Part shown: piece by piece, positions 32,972-43,069 of the stretch
Position numbering within the stretch: the stretch's first letter is position 1
Layout of the letters: every line of letters starts with the position of its first letter
Assembly: GCA_033558025.1 (NCBI GenBank)
Contig: JAUCEF010000002.1
Coordinates: forward strand, 1,116,001 to 1,180,000
Direction: 5' to 3'
From: Phytophthora sp. 'mugwort'
Lineage: Eukaryota; Oomycota; Peronosporomycetes; Peronosporales; Peronosporaceae
DNA: 64,000 nt
Translations under genes and position numbers: made by a program
Notes under the pieces: model-generated
Seen by the model: the letters and a program-made list of their open reading frames with translations, nothing else
What the model was told of the DNA's origin: nothing
Databases searched by the model: none

Positions 32972-33226
32972 TATTGAGATGGAGCTTGCGTTGTTGTAGA
33001 CAAATGCCGAAGTCAGTAGATTAGAATGGTTAAGCCTGTCCGTTAAGTCTCCCTAAATGCCTACTCCCTGTTGGCTTCCTTGTTATCTTCATGCGGCGCT
33101 TGTGCATACACCGGATCTGGTCCTCCAACCCAAGAGTGATCAATCAATCCGGTAATGGTTCAGGAGGAACCGTTCCCTCGGTCCACACATGTTAGCAAAC
33201 CGTGCAAGAGCGGTGCCATTTCAACA
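32972..33226 (-). repeat. 5' LTR of the Copia element
   Basis: 255 bp, about 98% identical to 28612-28865. On the element's strand it runs from TGTTGAAATGG to CTCAATA, where the final CA has become TA. The next bases on that strand, GGTTAACAGCCGCAC, are the probable primer-binding region. Confidence 0.93.
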
Positions 33227-33254
33227 GAATATGACAAGCTGATATGTTCAACAG

Positions 33255-33488
33255 TTAACATGAGACACAAGAAAAAATAGCGTTAATGGTCTCCCCATCG
33301 TGTAAAATAAAATTAACACAGGTCGTATTACCATCTTGAAAAGAGCACCGACATCCTTGGCGACCTTTCGCACTGTCGCACTGCAACACCACCGCGGGAT
33401 TGCAGGACAGGTTACCCAATCGGCCGCAGCACTCAAAATTAGCCGAGATTGACAATGTGCTCGACGCCTCTCCAAACGTTCCTAGCAT
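33255..33488 (-). CDS. Short cysteine-rich open frame, hypothetical
   Basis: 77 codons with nine Cys in the C-terminal two-thirds (ECCGRLGNLSCNP, CDSAKGRQGCRCSF, TTCVN, CVSC). It starts at an ATG whose 5' side is the inverted repeat at 33491-33561 and ends just outside the Copia element. No convincing signal peptide follows the ATG. It could be an exon of a cysteine-rich protein or chance. Confidence 0.2.
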   Translation of the reverse strand: MLGTFGEASSTLSISANFECCGRLGNLSCNPAVVLQCDSAKGRQGCRCSFQDGNTTCVNFILHDGETINAIFSCVSC

Positions 33489-33490
33489 TG

Positions 33491-33561
33491 GCAGAGAGTA
33501 GCACAGAATTGTCGATGCTGCCGAGTATCAGCAGCATCGACAATTCTGTGCTACTCTCTGC
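33491..33561. repeat. Perfect 31-bp inverted repeat with 9-base loop
   Basis: 33491-33521 is exactly complementary to 33531-33561. The arms begin GCAGAGAGTAGCAC and end GATGCTGC, and the loop is CGAGTATCA (33522-33530). The sequence outside the arms shows no further pairing. Confidence 0.95.
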
Positions 33562-34936
33562 TCCTGAAAAAATCGGTTTTGCTTTCTCCACGTCTCGTCC
33601 TGCACCTTGTTCGTGTTGCTGTCTATCATCTCATTGGTTTGCTCCACTATCATCGCCAACGTGCCTTCCCCATCCCCGTTTGTCACTTGCGGTTCTTGGT
33701 TCTTCGCTGGCCGTCGTTGCCTTATGGGGCATAGCCATCCTTGTTTTCAGTATAAATTCTGAACAGAACTCACGTCCAGCTTGACGGTGTTCACACCACC
33801 TGTTCAGGTAGTACGCGGCTGCACTTCCTGCGCAGAAGTCTTAGAAGTCGTGCTGTCTTGTCCTGACACTTGGAATTGGCTTCAACACGAGCAAACATCC
33901 TTGCGACCTCTTTCCACATTATGTTCAGCTTCTTTGCAGATGTGTCACGTGCTGTGGATACTCCACCCCTCAAACACTGCGGCGCCAAATATCAAATTAT
34001 TATGCTTTGTCGTATCAGAGCAGAAGACGGTGACAGTGCCGATCCATATCGTGTTCCCTCCTTCGTCCAGCTCGTCCCTCCGCAACAGATGACCCAGCGA
34101 AAGAAATCTATCCAAGAAGATCAGAGAGAAGAGGACGTTAGGAAGGCGAAACATTCAACCGCTCGTTCGCCTCTGCTCCTCCCCCTGGTTCGTTTCGAAC
34201 GCGTTCGTTGACGCCGTAACAGCACCTCAACGTCTTTGTTGTTGGCGACGTACGCGTGATGCGACCTAACCCGTTCCTGCATGCGCGTCTTCTACACGAC
34301 GTTCAGCTTGCGGGCAGTGCACCAAGTTTGAGCTGGTCCAGCGACCAGTCTGTGTAGCCGCCCGATATCGGCGGCCGTATCACGCGCATCCGTCGCAGCG
34401 GCCACAATCCACTTGGAGCTGGGTGGTGTCCGCGATGTTGCCTTTGGTCATTAGCAGCAAGTGCAAAGCAGAGTGCACCACAGAGATGGGTACGTGTTCG
34501 GCTCATGAAACGATCTTGTCGGCACAGCGGGTTTCCTGCTGACACTGATTGGGCTCCTGGCACTTGGCGGTGACAGTTGGCTGGAATCTAGGCGGCGGCG
34601 ATCGGGCGATTGGTTGCGCTCCTGGCGGCACTCCTTCTATCGTCAGCTTTGTTCAAACAATTGTGTACAGAGCGCGTCCGGTTAGGAACGGCGGACAGAG
34701 GTCGCACTCTGAATTCATCGCGACACAACACTCTAAACCTTCGGATCACGATCCCGGTTAGGAACGGTGCTTAGCACTATTTTAACTATGGGAGTGGTTA
34801 AAACACCCGACTGGGGGGAGTGCGATTTGTACACCCTTAACCTTGGCAATCGCTATCCGAATGACGTATACACTTATACTTGTTAGCTGCATGACATTCA
34901 TTCAGTAATTAACGCGCGCAATTTTTTCAGGGGCCC
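33562..34936. other. No recognised gene; leader of the MULE
   Basis: A plus frame continues to 33784, and minus frames at 33791-33988 (SAKKLNIMWKEVARMF) and 33945-34154 look slightly protein-like, perhaps a Myb/trihelix remnant, but I cannot support that. The words GGTTAGGAACGG recur at 34680-34691 and 34756-34767. The last 150 bp before 34937 are probably the 5' end of the MULE. Confidence 0.3.
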
Positions 34937-35269
34937 ATGAGTTCATTAGCTCGGAAGCGTCCCGCTTCGGATTTTGCGAGCGACAGCAGCATCGATGTCG
35001 ATGCCAGCATATCTGGCACCGGCGTTATGCTTCGTGCGACTTCCAGTTGTGCCGAGCAATCTGACAGATCAAGTAGTCTAAGTGGTGACGATCCGTTTTC
35101 CCGATCATCGACAGTGTTCCCTCCAGAGACGATGCTATTCGACTCGTGGGTGGCTTTTCATGCGTACGTCACCACGTACCAGGGGGATACATGCCAGGTA
35201 AGATCACTTCTTTTTTAACTGTTGTCGACATTACTTCAAACAAAAATACTTGATACGATACTAACTACG

Positions 35270-35570
35270 CGACCCTGCTACGCGGCGGTAGTGAAAGTTT
35301 GGAAGGTGCCCGTTTCGCTTGCTCAAGAGCTCGCTCCACTACTAATGAAGCTACCTACGCTACGCAAAGGTAGAAACGCCCCCGCTGCATTCGCAGGGGC
35401 TCACTTCACTACTCTCCGTATTAGGTTCGGTATGACGGGCAGCCCTCCGGTCCCGCTAGATACGAAGAGATTTACTGGCACCTCCTTCGCTTCGCTCGCA
35501 GGCATTTTAGCCAGTCGCCGAGCCTCCTTTGCTCCGCTTGGCAGCCTTTTTGACAAATGAAAAGGCTTAG
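35270..35570. repeat. Palindrome-rich insert inside the MULE
   Basis: A 300-bp GC-rich patch of short hairpins: CTACCT/AGGTAG (35351-35356 with 35368-35373), GCCCC/GGGGC (35378-35382 with 35396-35400), CTGGC/GCCAG (35475-35479 with 35510-35514) and AGCCTTTT/AAAAGGCT (35543-35550 with 35560-35567). It does not fit the MULE coding sequence on either side and encodes nothing recognisable. The style recalls short dispersed repeats of some organelle genomes. Confidence 0.5.
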
Positions 35571-35940
35571 AAGCGTGACGGAGTTAAAAAAGGTGCTGCA
35601 GACAGTCTAACAGACAGACCGACAGGTTGCTCTCGTTGATATATGTGCCTGTAGATGTTTAGAGTTTGCACAAACAAGAATTTATGCCAGGGATGCAGTT
35701 ATTCAACGCACAGCGTCACGCTCCTTGCAATGCCAGATGGGAATGGGAATGTACGCTAAAGCATTGGTGTGTACGCACGAGAGTATCACGCGGCGGGGGA
35801 AAAGCGTGCGCAAGAATCTCGTTCGATTGAATGTACAGCCCAGATACGAATATCATTCGACAAACGGTTTGGTTCACTTGCATGTTCCAGTGGCCCCACG
35901 GATGTGACACTTTCATCTACGGGTCCTCTGGTACAGTCGA

Positions 35941-36000
35941 GCCCAGTCAGGTTCAGTTTGGTTCAGTCTGGTTCAGTCTGGTTCCGTCGGGTTCAGTTGG
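35941..36000 (+). repeat. 10-bp minisatellite, about five units
   Basis: The decamer GTTCAGTCTG and variants repeat with an exact period of 10 from 35951 to 36000; 35941-35950 may be a worn sixth unit. Confidence 0.9.
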
Positions 36001-38039
36001 ATGTTTAAACGTGGGAATCGAAATGATGGCTTAAAAAACATATCCCATTTTGCTTTGCGTAGATAAATGAAAGTAGCTACTATGTAGAAAGTGCATACGC
36101 CACATGAATGACAGATTTCCAGAGGTGCTTCTCATTGACGCAACACATGGAACAAATTCCGCAAAGTAGAAAGTTTTCCTTTATGGTACATGGCATTTTT
36201 GGAAAGAGGAATTATGTTTAACACGCATTACTGCGACTGAGCAGCAGGATACACTATCAACTACAATCGTGGAGTTCAAGAAAAAAAAAGCAATCCAGCC
36301 TCTTCTAGACTTGAGTGCATCGTCATTGACAAGAATTTTACGAAGATTAGTGTTCCAGAGGAAGCTCTCCCAACCTCGCCTGTGTGGTTTCGCTAGTTTC
36401 ACGCGATAGAATATTTGCGGGAGGAAGTTACCAGAAGTTAGTATGGATGGAAAAGGAGCAACTGCGGGGCGTCGTGAATTTGTTGGTTTCCGCAAAAAGT
36501 GAGTGCGAGTTAAAAAAATCACTTGCGGTACATGATCCATGCTATAAGTGTTGGCGGGTCTATAAGAACGAATGATGACGACTGCCTACATCTATTCGAG
36601 GCGTACTTTACTCGCAATCGGGACACTTGCAGAGAAACGTGGTGCATGTACACGCGCCAAAACATTGACACTTAGCAACAGCATAAACAACCGCCTGGAA
36701 GTGCCATGAGAGCAGATTAAGGACTTGGTTAATTCCTTCATGTATCTCGACGAGTGTGTTGCCTCACTGATGTACTATTAAGGTCTCGCACAACAAACTT
36801 TTGCTAATTGAATCTTCCATGGGGCAGCTGTTCATCACGCAAAATATGATTCAAGGATGCAGCACGTTTTGAATCTGGTTAGGGACACGCATGTGAATTG
36901 ATCTATGAGCAATACGCTTATGCGGTAAGCACCCGGTATCATGAGGCGATCCCTGATGTGTTCAAACCAAAAACACATTGAATGATGATGGCACTCTATA
37001 TGCCCCCAACCAAGAATATTCTGTCGCAAAGGAGAATTGGCAGTGTTCGTGCTTATGCATGAAGGCATGAGTTACTGTTGTGTCGGTATGGAGACCTCGA
37101 TACCGACACAGCTATTGAGTCCAAGGTGGTTGTTATCGCCCTTTCGTATATCTATTCGGTGCCTGACATCTCACACAAATCATTTCGTGTGGTTTCAATC
37201 GTTCAAATATATATCCCCGTGGATTCCAATAGAAAATATTGAGAAGCAAAACAGGTTGCGACTCTTATCTCAGATTCAATGGGCTACCCTGGCATGCGTG
37301 AATACCGTGCAACACTACAAGTATTGAACACTATGGCTGACCTATTCAAACAAAAGAAGTTTGATGAGATCAAACGTATAGTAAGGGCCATTAACTCCGA
37401 CATACCTGAACAATCCGACCAACCCCCAACTGATCCCGACCAGCTCCCGACTATGCCCGGCCTCCCCCTCTCTCCGACTGAGCCCTACAACCCCCGACTG
37501 ACCCCGCCGAGCCGGCCAGCTCCCGACTGGGTGCGGATTTCCCCGATGAGTCTGGTGAGTTACTCATTGAGCACGACGAGTTACAACTTCGCCTGATTCG
37601 GTCCGAGCCCGACTGGCTCCCACAGAATGGCCATCTTGACACCAACCCGACTGGTCAACATCGTGTTGAGCCCACCCAAACTTTGTTGGCCGGTCCCAAT
37701 CTGAATTGAGCGGCGCAGTCAGCATCATCTTGCGAATGAGACGTTAATTTCGAAATTTCCACCCCCGTAAGCGCTTAAATCTTTCAACGCTAAATACAGC
37801 CTTACCGGAGAAGCCTACGTTCGAATCTTGTGCAGCAAATTTTCAAGAGTTCGGGTTGTTTCACTTTGAGAGAAAACCCAAGGCTCCTATAGCCCACATG
37901 ATCTCGGAACTACCTGCAATCAATCCGGCGTTAATGTGGAGAAGCTGAGCCGCGTACTTCTTTCTGGTATGTTAAATCGGTGTTCGGTCAAGTGAGCACA
38001 CTCAAGGGGAAACATTAAGAACTATCCGAGCGGGAAATT

Positions 38040-38795
38040 GCAGTTGAAATATTTAACGTTGGTATACTGGCTGCTACAACGGTAGTCCTCATGAAGCGAT
38101 ACCACAACGTTATGAAAGTGGTGGACCAGCCTACCTGCCGGGATCAGAGAATTGACAACTGCAGATGAGTTATTGCTTGCCAAGACAAATCCATTCCACC
38201 GCTGTCTGAAAAGGTAACACAATCGGGTGTATGACTTCTAAATTATTAACAACACTGACCTTACATACGCAGTTTGATCTACTCGACCTGGTTGCTAGAG
38301 GAAATATGAGTGACGGAGCCGTGAGTACTGTCATAACGAAGCTATTTGCTGTGGAGACCCAAGTTGTGCTAATTAGCCCTTCAACATTTGGAAATGTCGT
38401 GGACGGGAAAATCAATGTCGACTTGGAGTCGCTTGAATCCATCTTCATTGGAGCAAATTTGTATGCTGTGTGCTGCAATTCTAACCATTTGGCACGGAAT
38501 TATAATCCATTTGAAGCTCAAGGTGGTCTTACTCTATGATTCGATGCAGTCCAGCTATCTACAAAATGTTCGAGCTGTAGGCACATCTCTTGACGCCACT
38601 TCTATCAGGAGAAAATGGAGGGCGCTTTCAAATAGAGTGACGTCGGAAAACCGCGTGATAGCTACAATTACGTGGAGTATATGTGTTGCTCGCATTCGAG
38701 ATATCATCTGGCGCGTCAACCTTAGGACGTTCACTAAAAAACTGATGTATCTGAGATATCGATACATTAAACACTACATGTTGTACACGGCGTAA
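38040..38795 (+). pseudogene. Ulp1-like (C48) protease domain downstream of the MULE
   Basis: A coding remnant in the same orientation as the MULE. A probable intron (38214-38272, GTAACA to CGCAG) separates IPPLSEK from FDLLDLVARGNMSDGAVSTVI. The protease-like core then reads VVLISPSTFGNVVDGKINV (about 38364-38420), and after a frame shift TIWHGIIIHLKLKVVLLYD (about 38487-38540), ending SMQSSYLQNVRAVGTSL. The order W-H, a hydrophobic strand, then Y-D-S is that of the His and Asp region of SUMO-type Cys proteases. The Cys end is not convincing. MULEs that carry Ulp1-like genes are known from plants. Confidence 0.5.
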
Positions 38796-38799
38796 AACC

Positions 38800-39490
38800 T
38801 CTCAATATAGTTTACATTTAGGCACCTTGGATATCATGGCCCCGCGTCTAGAAGGATCCGTGTTTCGTAGGACTTTCTCTATAGCTCCGCACTTTGTTTA
38901 TAGAAATATACGCATGCGAGTCTATAGCACAGTCGGTGTCAGTCTGTAGACGGGGTAGAGTTAAGAACAATTGCCTCGCCGTATGAATCCCCAGGAGGGC
39001 TAAGCAACACGTGCCTTTACTACCAAAAGTATTTTTTATGTCCCCTGGTACTCGTACCTTTACCAATGATCTTGCACAGGTACAAAAAATGCCTATGAGT
39101 GACCAGCGATTGTCCAGTCAAATCTGACACTTGCTCGCAAAGTCAGCCACGGTACTGCTAGAAATTTTAGATTTCAAACAATGATCGATGACGATCGGTG
39201 CGGCGCATGAGCTACTGCGACGATGCACCGTGTGAATAGGAGCGGTACGGCAAGAGCATCATTGACAGCAGGCGGTGGATAACAAGCGGCTCACCAACCG
39301 TCGGCATATAAAGAAGACGCTGTGTCAGCTGTGCGCTACTCAAGACACCGCGGATTGACCTGCCGTTATGCGTGGAGAAACAGAAATGCACCTGAGCAAT
39401 ATTATCATGTACTTCCCACGTTTTATTTAACTATCGTTATGTCAGCTGAAGCTCACCTAGATACGTATTTGTTTAGTTCTTGTTTAGGCG
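38800..39490. other. No recognised gene
   Basis: Unassigned sequence between the MULE and the zinc-finger remnant. Frames are short on both strands. Confidence 0.3.
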
Positions 39491-39499
39491 TGTGTGCAC

Positions 39500-39948
39500 A
39501 AGACCATCACCTAATGTTGCCGCGAAGACAGCATCGCGGGCTGAGCGAACGGTGATTAAGGTGAAAGTGAGAGCGTCGCGGAAGTGGAACGCGCGGAAAC
39601 AAGCCACATGAACCCTCGGTGGCAACCAGTGCAACCAAAAAGAGCCTTATTGGAGAGTTCCTCCAGCGAGCAGAGATAGCACGTGAGCTCGCCCGTCGAG
39701 TGCTTCTTCGAGTTGGGTGTAATATCATGGAGGCTATCTTCGCCCCCTACTAGTTCTTGTATCAGTGTGCTGGGAGTCGATGGGCGTCGGCGTTCCTTCT
39801 CCAGGCTTGCTCGCTTTACCTCAGCTTTCCGGCCACTCGCCGTTTGTTGTCGCGTAGTTTGATCCGTGTTGCTGCTGGCCTTGGGATAACTCCGGCCATT
39901 ATTCGTGAAAATCGTCATAGGTGGTAGGTGAGCGCTTAGGGCCTCCAT
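39500..39948 (-). pseudogene. Zinc-finger C terminus, piggyBac-like
   Basis: From the ATG at 39948 a Ser/Lys-rich leader runs into ELTCYLCSLEELSNK and FGCTGCHRGF (about 39690-39610), and after a frame shift HVACFRAFHFRDALT (about 39615-39570). Together these give CX2C..CX2CH..GFH-x2-C..H, the cross-braced zinc finger found at the C termini of oomycete piggyBac-like transposases. No catalytic domain lies upstream within 1 kb, so this is an isolated 3' piece or an unrelated zinc-finger protein. Confidence 0.45.
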
Positions 39949-40261
39949 TGATGCGCACAGCCATCGTTTTTTTTTCGCCCCCCCCCCCCTGAACCAACAT
40001 CGGCTTATTTCACTTTATTCTCCTTTCCCAGAACCATGGTCTTGTCGATATTCTCCATTGTGTTCTCGTCGTAGATACACTCCCGAAACCACGCTGTAAC
40101 TCACCCAAATGAGTGGCAACTTGCTTCTCGATATCTGCAATCCTTTTAGAACTCAGCGCCGCTTTTCGCTCTGACCACATAAGCCGATGTTGTGATTCTC
40201 CATAGAAGGTTTTGGACCCATCTCGCACTTACTTTCTTCACCAGTTCAGCTCACTTGTCAT

Positions 40262-40650
40262 TTAATTTGGTGCGTCAGGCTCGTTTAGAAGCCGTTGAGC
40301 AACGTGGCGAAAGAGCGACGAATCAAACTTCCGCCCCAGTTTCCACAAAGGATCAAACTCACTGAACAGCTTTCGGTATACCCAATCTACCCATGGCCTT
40401 CATGGTGACCACGTCCTGCCAGCGTTTTCCTACTGACGCGTTTTCTCCCATTATCTCTTATACCTGATAAACCCAAAGCTCCACATGAAGGTTGGGCAAA
40501 CTGGTCTCGCTTTTTCCACCGTGGTATGGCTTTGTCGAAGACGAACTGGTCGTAACGTCGTCACGGTCTGGTTCCTCGTCATGATCTGCGTCGCCACCGC
40601 TGATACCGGGATGGTCCCCATCGTCCTGTCGCGCCATAGTCTCCACAATG
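40262..40650 (-). pseudogene. Unidentified coding remnant
   Basis: Minus frames read METMARQDDGDHPG, then a Ser/Thr-rich linker and LPNLHVELWVY, a stop, ENASVGKRWQDVVTMKAMG and, after a one-base shift, FDPLWKLGRKFDSSLFRHVA ending at a TAA near 40262. The second half is convincingly protein-like. I do not know the family. It may belong with the zinc-finger piece at 39500-39948. Confidence 0.35.
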
Positions 40651-41064
40651 GGGGAAGCCGCTAATCGGGGTCCTTCCCAGAGTCACAGTCTGGGCAGAGG
40701 AAATACTACCCATATCCTCATGTCCAGCTACCTTGCTGCAGAAAGGATGTACATGTGCAAACCATGTCTGTATAGATGAATTGAACCAACGTCACCACCG
40801 CAACCACCACAAGGAATGAGAAGCTTGGTTTTGGGGCTCATTAGTGTCGGCAAAGAGCGAATGTGTTTCTGTTGAGTGGTTTCGGAAATGAGCTTAGATC
40901 AGGAATTGGAGGGACGCTAGTTCTGTTTATGGTTAAATTTGTAATTTAGATATTATGAGTGTAGCTAAAAAATAAGCCGTTACTTCCTACTGTGCTGCGT
41001 CGAGGATAAGTAGATATTCCACTTTTTCAAGTGACCTGAATAAACACAAGCACCATCGGTTGAT

Positions 41065-41123
41065 TCGTGGGGAGGGGCTTGAACCCACGCAGTGAGATTA
41101 GCCATTGTCAGCCTTCCCCACGA
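41065..41123 (-). other. tRNA-like truncated sequence
   Basis: Read on the minus strand, the ends TCGTGGG and CCCACGA pair perfectly as a 7-bp acceptor stem. Before the 3' half there is a T-arm-like GTGGG-TTCAAGC-CCCTC with one mismatch. Only 28 bases separate the acceptor 5' strand from the T stem, so one arm is missing. The total of 59 bases is too short for a normal nuclear tRNA. It could be a tRNA pseudogene or the head of a tRNA-derived SINE. Confidence 0.45.
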
Positions 41124-41779
41124 CGCCAGTTGAAACGGTTAAATTTTATTACAACACACTCTAATAAAAAATAAAAAATACAAATACGATGATCTTGTGC
41201 GCACTGTAATTAGTCTCACGATTTGTTAGAGACTAATTTTGAACTCCTACTATTTACCCGCACATACCACACACGGTACCCACTGTAAGTGTTGCGTCGC
41301 TTGGGCTGCTTCATTACCCTGCCACCTAACCGTGAATAGTGGGTGTATACATAATTCAATCACGTCGGTTTGTGCACTTTCTGGAAATTCAAGTGCTATG
41401 TTTCTCCTCCTGGTCGCAGATTGTGTTGAGTTTGCCGTTTGCGTGCTGTAGCAGCACTACCATCGCTCGTAGGTGTTGAGCAGTATAGGCTGGGTACACG
41501 CTACCCACGACCAATTATCCATGCGGTCGCCTTGATCGGTTCGAGTTTATTTGTGAAGTAAGGGAATGATTAGTTGACAACTCCTTGGACACCCTTTCGC
41601 GATTTGCGTCTGTCTTCTCTGGCGCACGGGATAGCTTCACCTGAGTTTAGTTAGGCTTTGAGTACACCAGCCGTACGGCCAGGGCGCTGCATGAGTAGGT
41701 AAGGAAGTAGCCGACGCCAGGTGTAACTTCATTCAATCAATCAGTTCACAATTCGACTCTAAGAACTCAAGCGCTTGGC

Positions 41780-43052
41780 ACTTCGAAACGTTTCAAAATC
41801 TGATTCGACCTGGTTCACCCGTCGGCCAACCCAAAACCATGAAAGGCGACGACAAAGAGCGCTATCTCGCGTACTCGATCACCGTACGGACTGCCGACAA
41901 AATACTAGGGCGTCGAAGAAGAAGTGGTGGCCGAAACGATGGCCAAGTCATTTAAGGTGTCTCCAAGGACTTCCTCGAGCGGACGTATCACTTCAACCAG
42001 TTGGCTAAAACGGAAACGCTGGAACGCTGAAAAAAGATAAGCTCCTCAATACAACCATCCTTCTCGAAGTCGACCTCCGCGATGCGTTCGTGGACGCGGC
42101 TTTCACTGACGACGACGTGCGCATGAATGAGGGGTTTACGCGCGCATAGTACAAGGTGTTGATTATCGTGCGAGACGTGGACTACAGCGAGAGCTGCAAA
42201 TAAATCTTTGGGAGATAAAGAAGTCTTGAGCTGAATCGCCGACCGAATACAGCAAGCGCTTCCATGTCTTGGTGCGTATGGAAAACACACACACCAGGAT
42301 GAACGACAACTCGCTGATGTGAGAAGACGCGTTGCGCCTCCTGTACAAGCGTAGCTTCCTTACGAGTGGCGAAACAAGTATTGTGCAAGCGGTCAGTTTA
42401 CACCACGGTTGCTGTACTCGTGCCTTTCTTCGAAAGAATAAGGAGAATAGCAGCTACTCCGTACTGGAGAACAGGACAAGCCTAACTACATTCTAGATAA
42501 TTCCCGCAGTCATGGCCGCATAGGTAACAACGGCAGCAGCCGTAATAGCAACAACCACCGCAATAACAATAACAGTTAGCCAAAATTCATTGCCGGAAAA
42601 CAGAGTCCGAGGAAATGGCCCCTACAAGGAAACTCGGCGAGCAACAAATAATGTAACTTTCACAAGATAAGCATCCACAACACATATGACTGCCACGTGC
42701 TTCGCCATGATAACCAGCAGGAGGAAAACCATCAAGTGGACCAGGGACGCGGGCCCCGAGCAACCCCATGTAACCAACGGAACCAGCCGACGAGATCAGT
42801 GAACCGCGACCACTGGAAACTTTAGCGACGAGGAGGATTTATTTGTTTGCCTGCGCACACCATCGACCAGCTCACCTTCACCGGTGCGTGTTATGATCAA
42901 GCTAGAGACTGGCAAGGATCGCTACCAAGCTCTGTTAAATAGTAGTTGTTCAAGCAGCATCGTCAGCCTAGAATTCATGCGCGCGTTGCAGATGCAGGGT
43001 CCGAGTCTGGCGGCTTCCACAGTTGTGTTTGACTTGGTCCAAGGAAGCACGT
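41780..43052 (+). pseudogene. Gag and protease relic of another LTR element
   Basis: Plus frames: MKGDDKERYLAYSITVRTAD (41839-41898), LERTYHFNQLAKTETL (41975-42022), a short frame LLEVDLRDAFVDAAFTDDDV (about 42058-42117), an Asn-rich tract near 42516-42580, a zinc-finger-like CNFHKISIHNTYDC (about 42655-42697) of the CX2HX4HX4C kind, and a retropepsin stretch YQALLNSSCSSSIVSLEFM (about 42924-42980) where the usual Asp-Ser-Gly has become Asn-Ser-Ser. No RT or integrase follows. The zinc-finger variant and protease style differ from both Gypsy elements here, so this is a third lineage. Confidence 0.55.
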
Positions 43053-43069
43053 AGAGTGAGGGCTCCATC

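Larger units (their letters stand above)
28612..33226 (-). mobile_element. Ty1/Copia LTR retrotransposon, nearly identical LTRs
   Basis: A 4,615-bp element transcribed leftwards, with domain order gag, protease, integrase, RT, RNase H, which is the Copia order. The LTRs (28612-28865 and 32972-33226) differ at about five positions, so insertion was recent, yet the polyprotein has one stop and several frameshifts. No clean 5-bp target duplication is seen: GCATC on the left, GAATA on the right. That may reflect recombination between copies. The element contains 22 exact copies of a 7-base motif (see findings). Confidence 0.93.
34937..37596 (+). pseudogene. MULE (Mutator-like) transposase remnant
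   Basis: Exon 1 (34937-35193) is Ser-rich and ends FDSWVAFHAYVTTYQGDT, followed by CAG/GTAAGA, a likely splice donor. A FAR1/FLYWCH-like region follows at 35740-35900 (KALVCTHESITRRGKSVRKN). The MULE core begins with FPEVLLIDATHGTNSAK (about 36108-36160), containing the first catalytic Asp; IVIDKNF (about 36318) carries the second, with FHAIEYLREEV after it; QIKDLVNSFMYLDECVAS (about 36712-36765) is the usual later helix. A SWIM-like region near 37020-37130 and a C-terminal tail with MREYRATLQVLNTMADLF (37300-37350) and a Pro-rich end follow. Stops and shifts are frequent. Confidence 0.75.

Noticed and set aside
42516..42580. AAC-rich tract as a microsatellite
   Set aside because: It encodes the Asn-rich linker of the gag relic and has no regular period.
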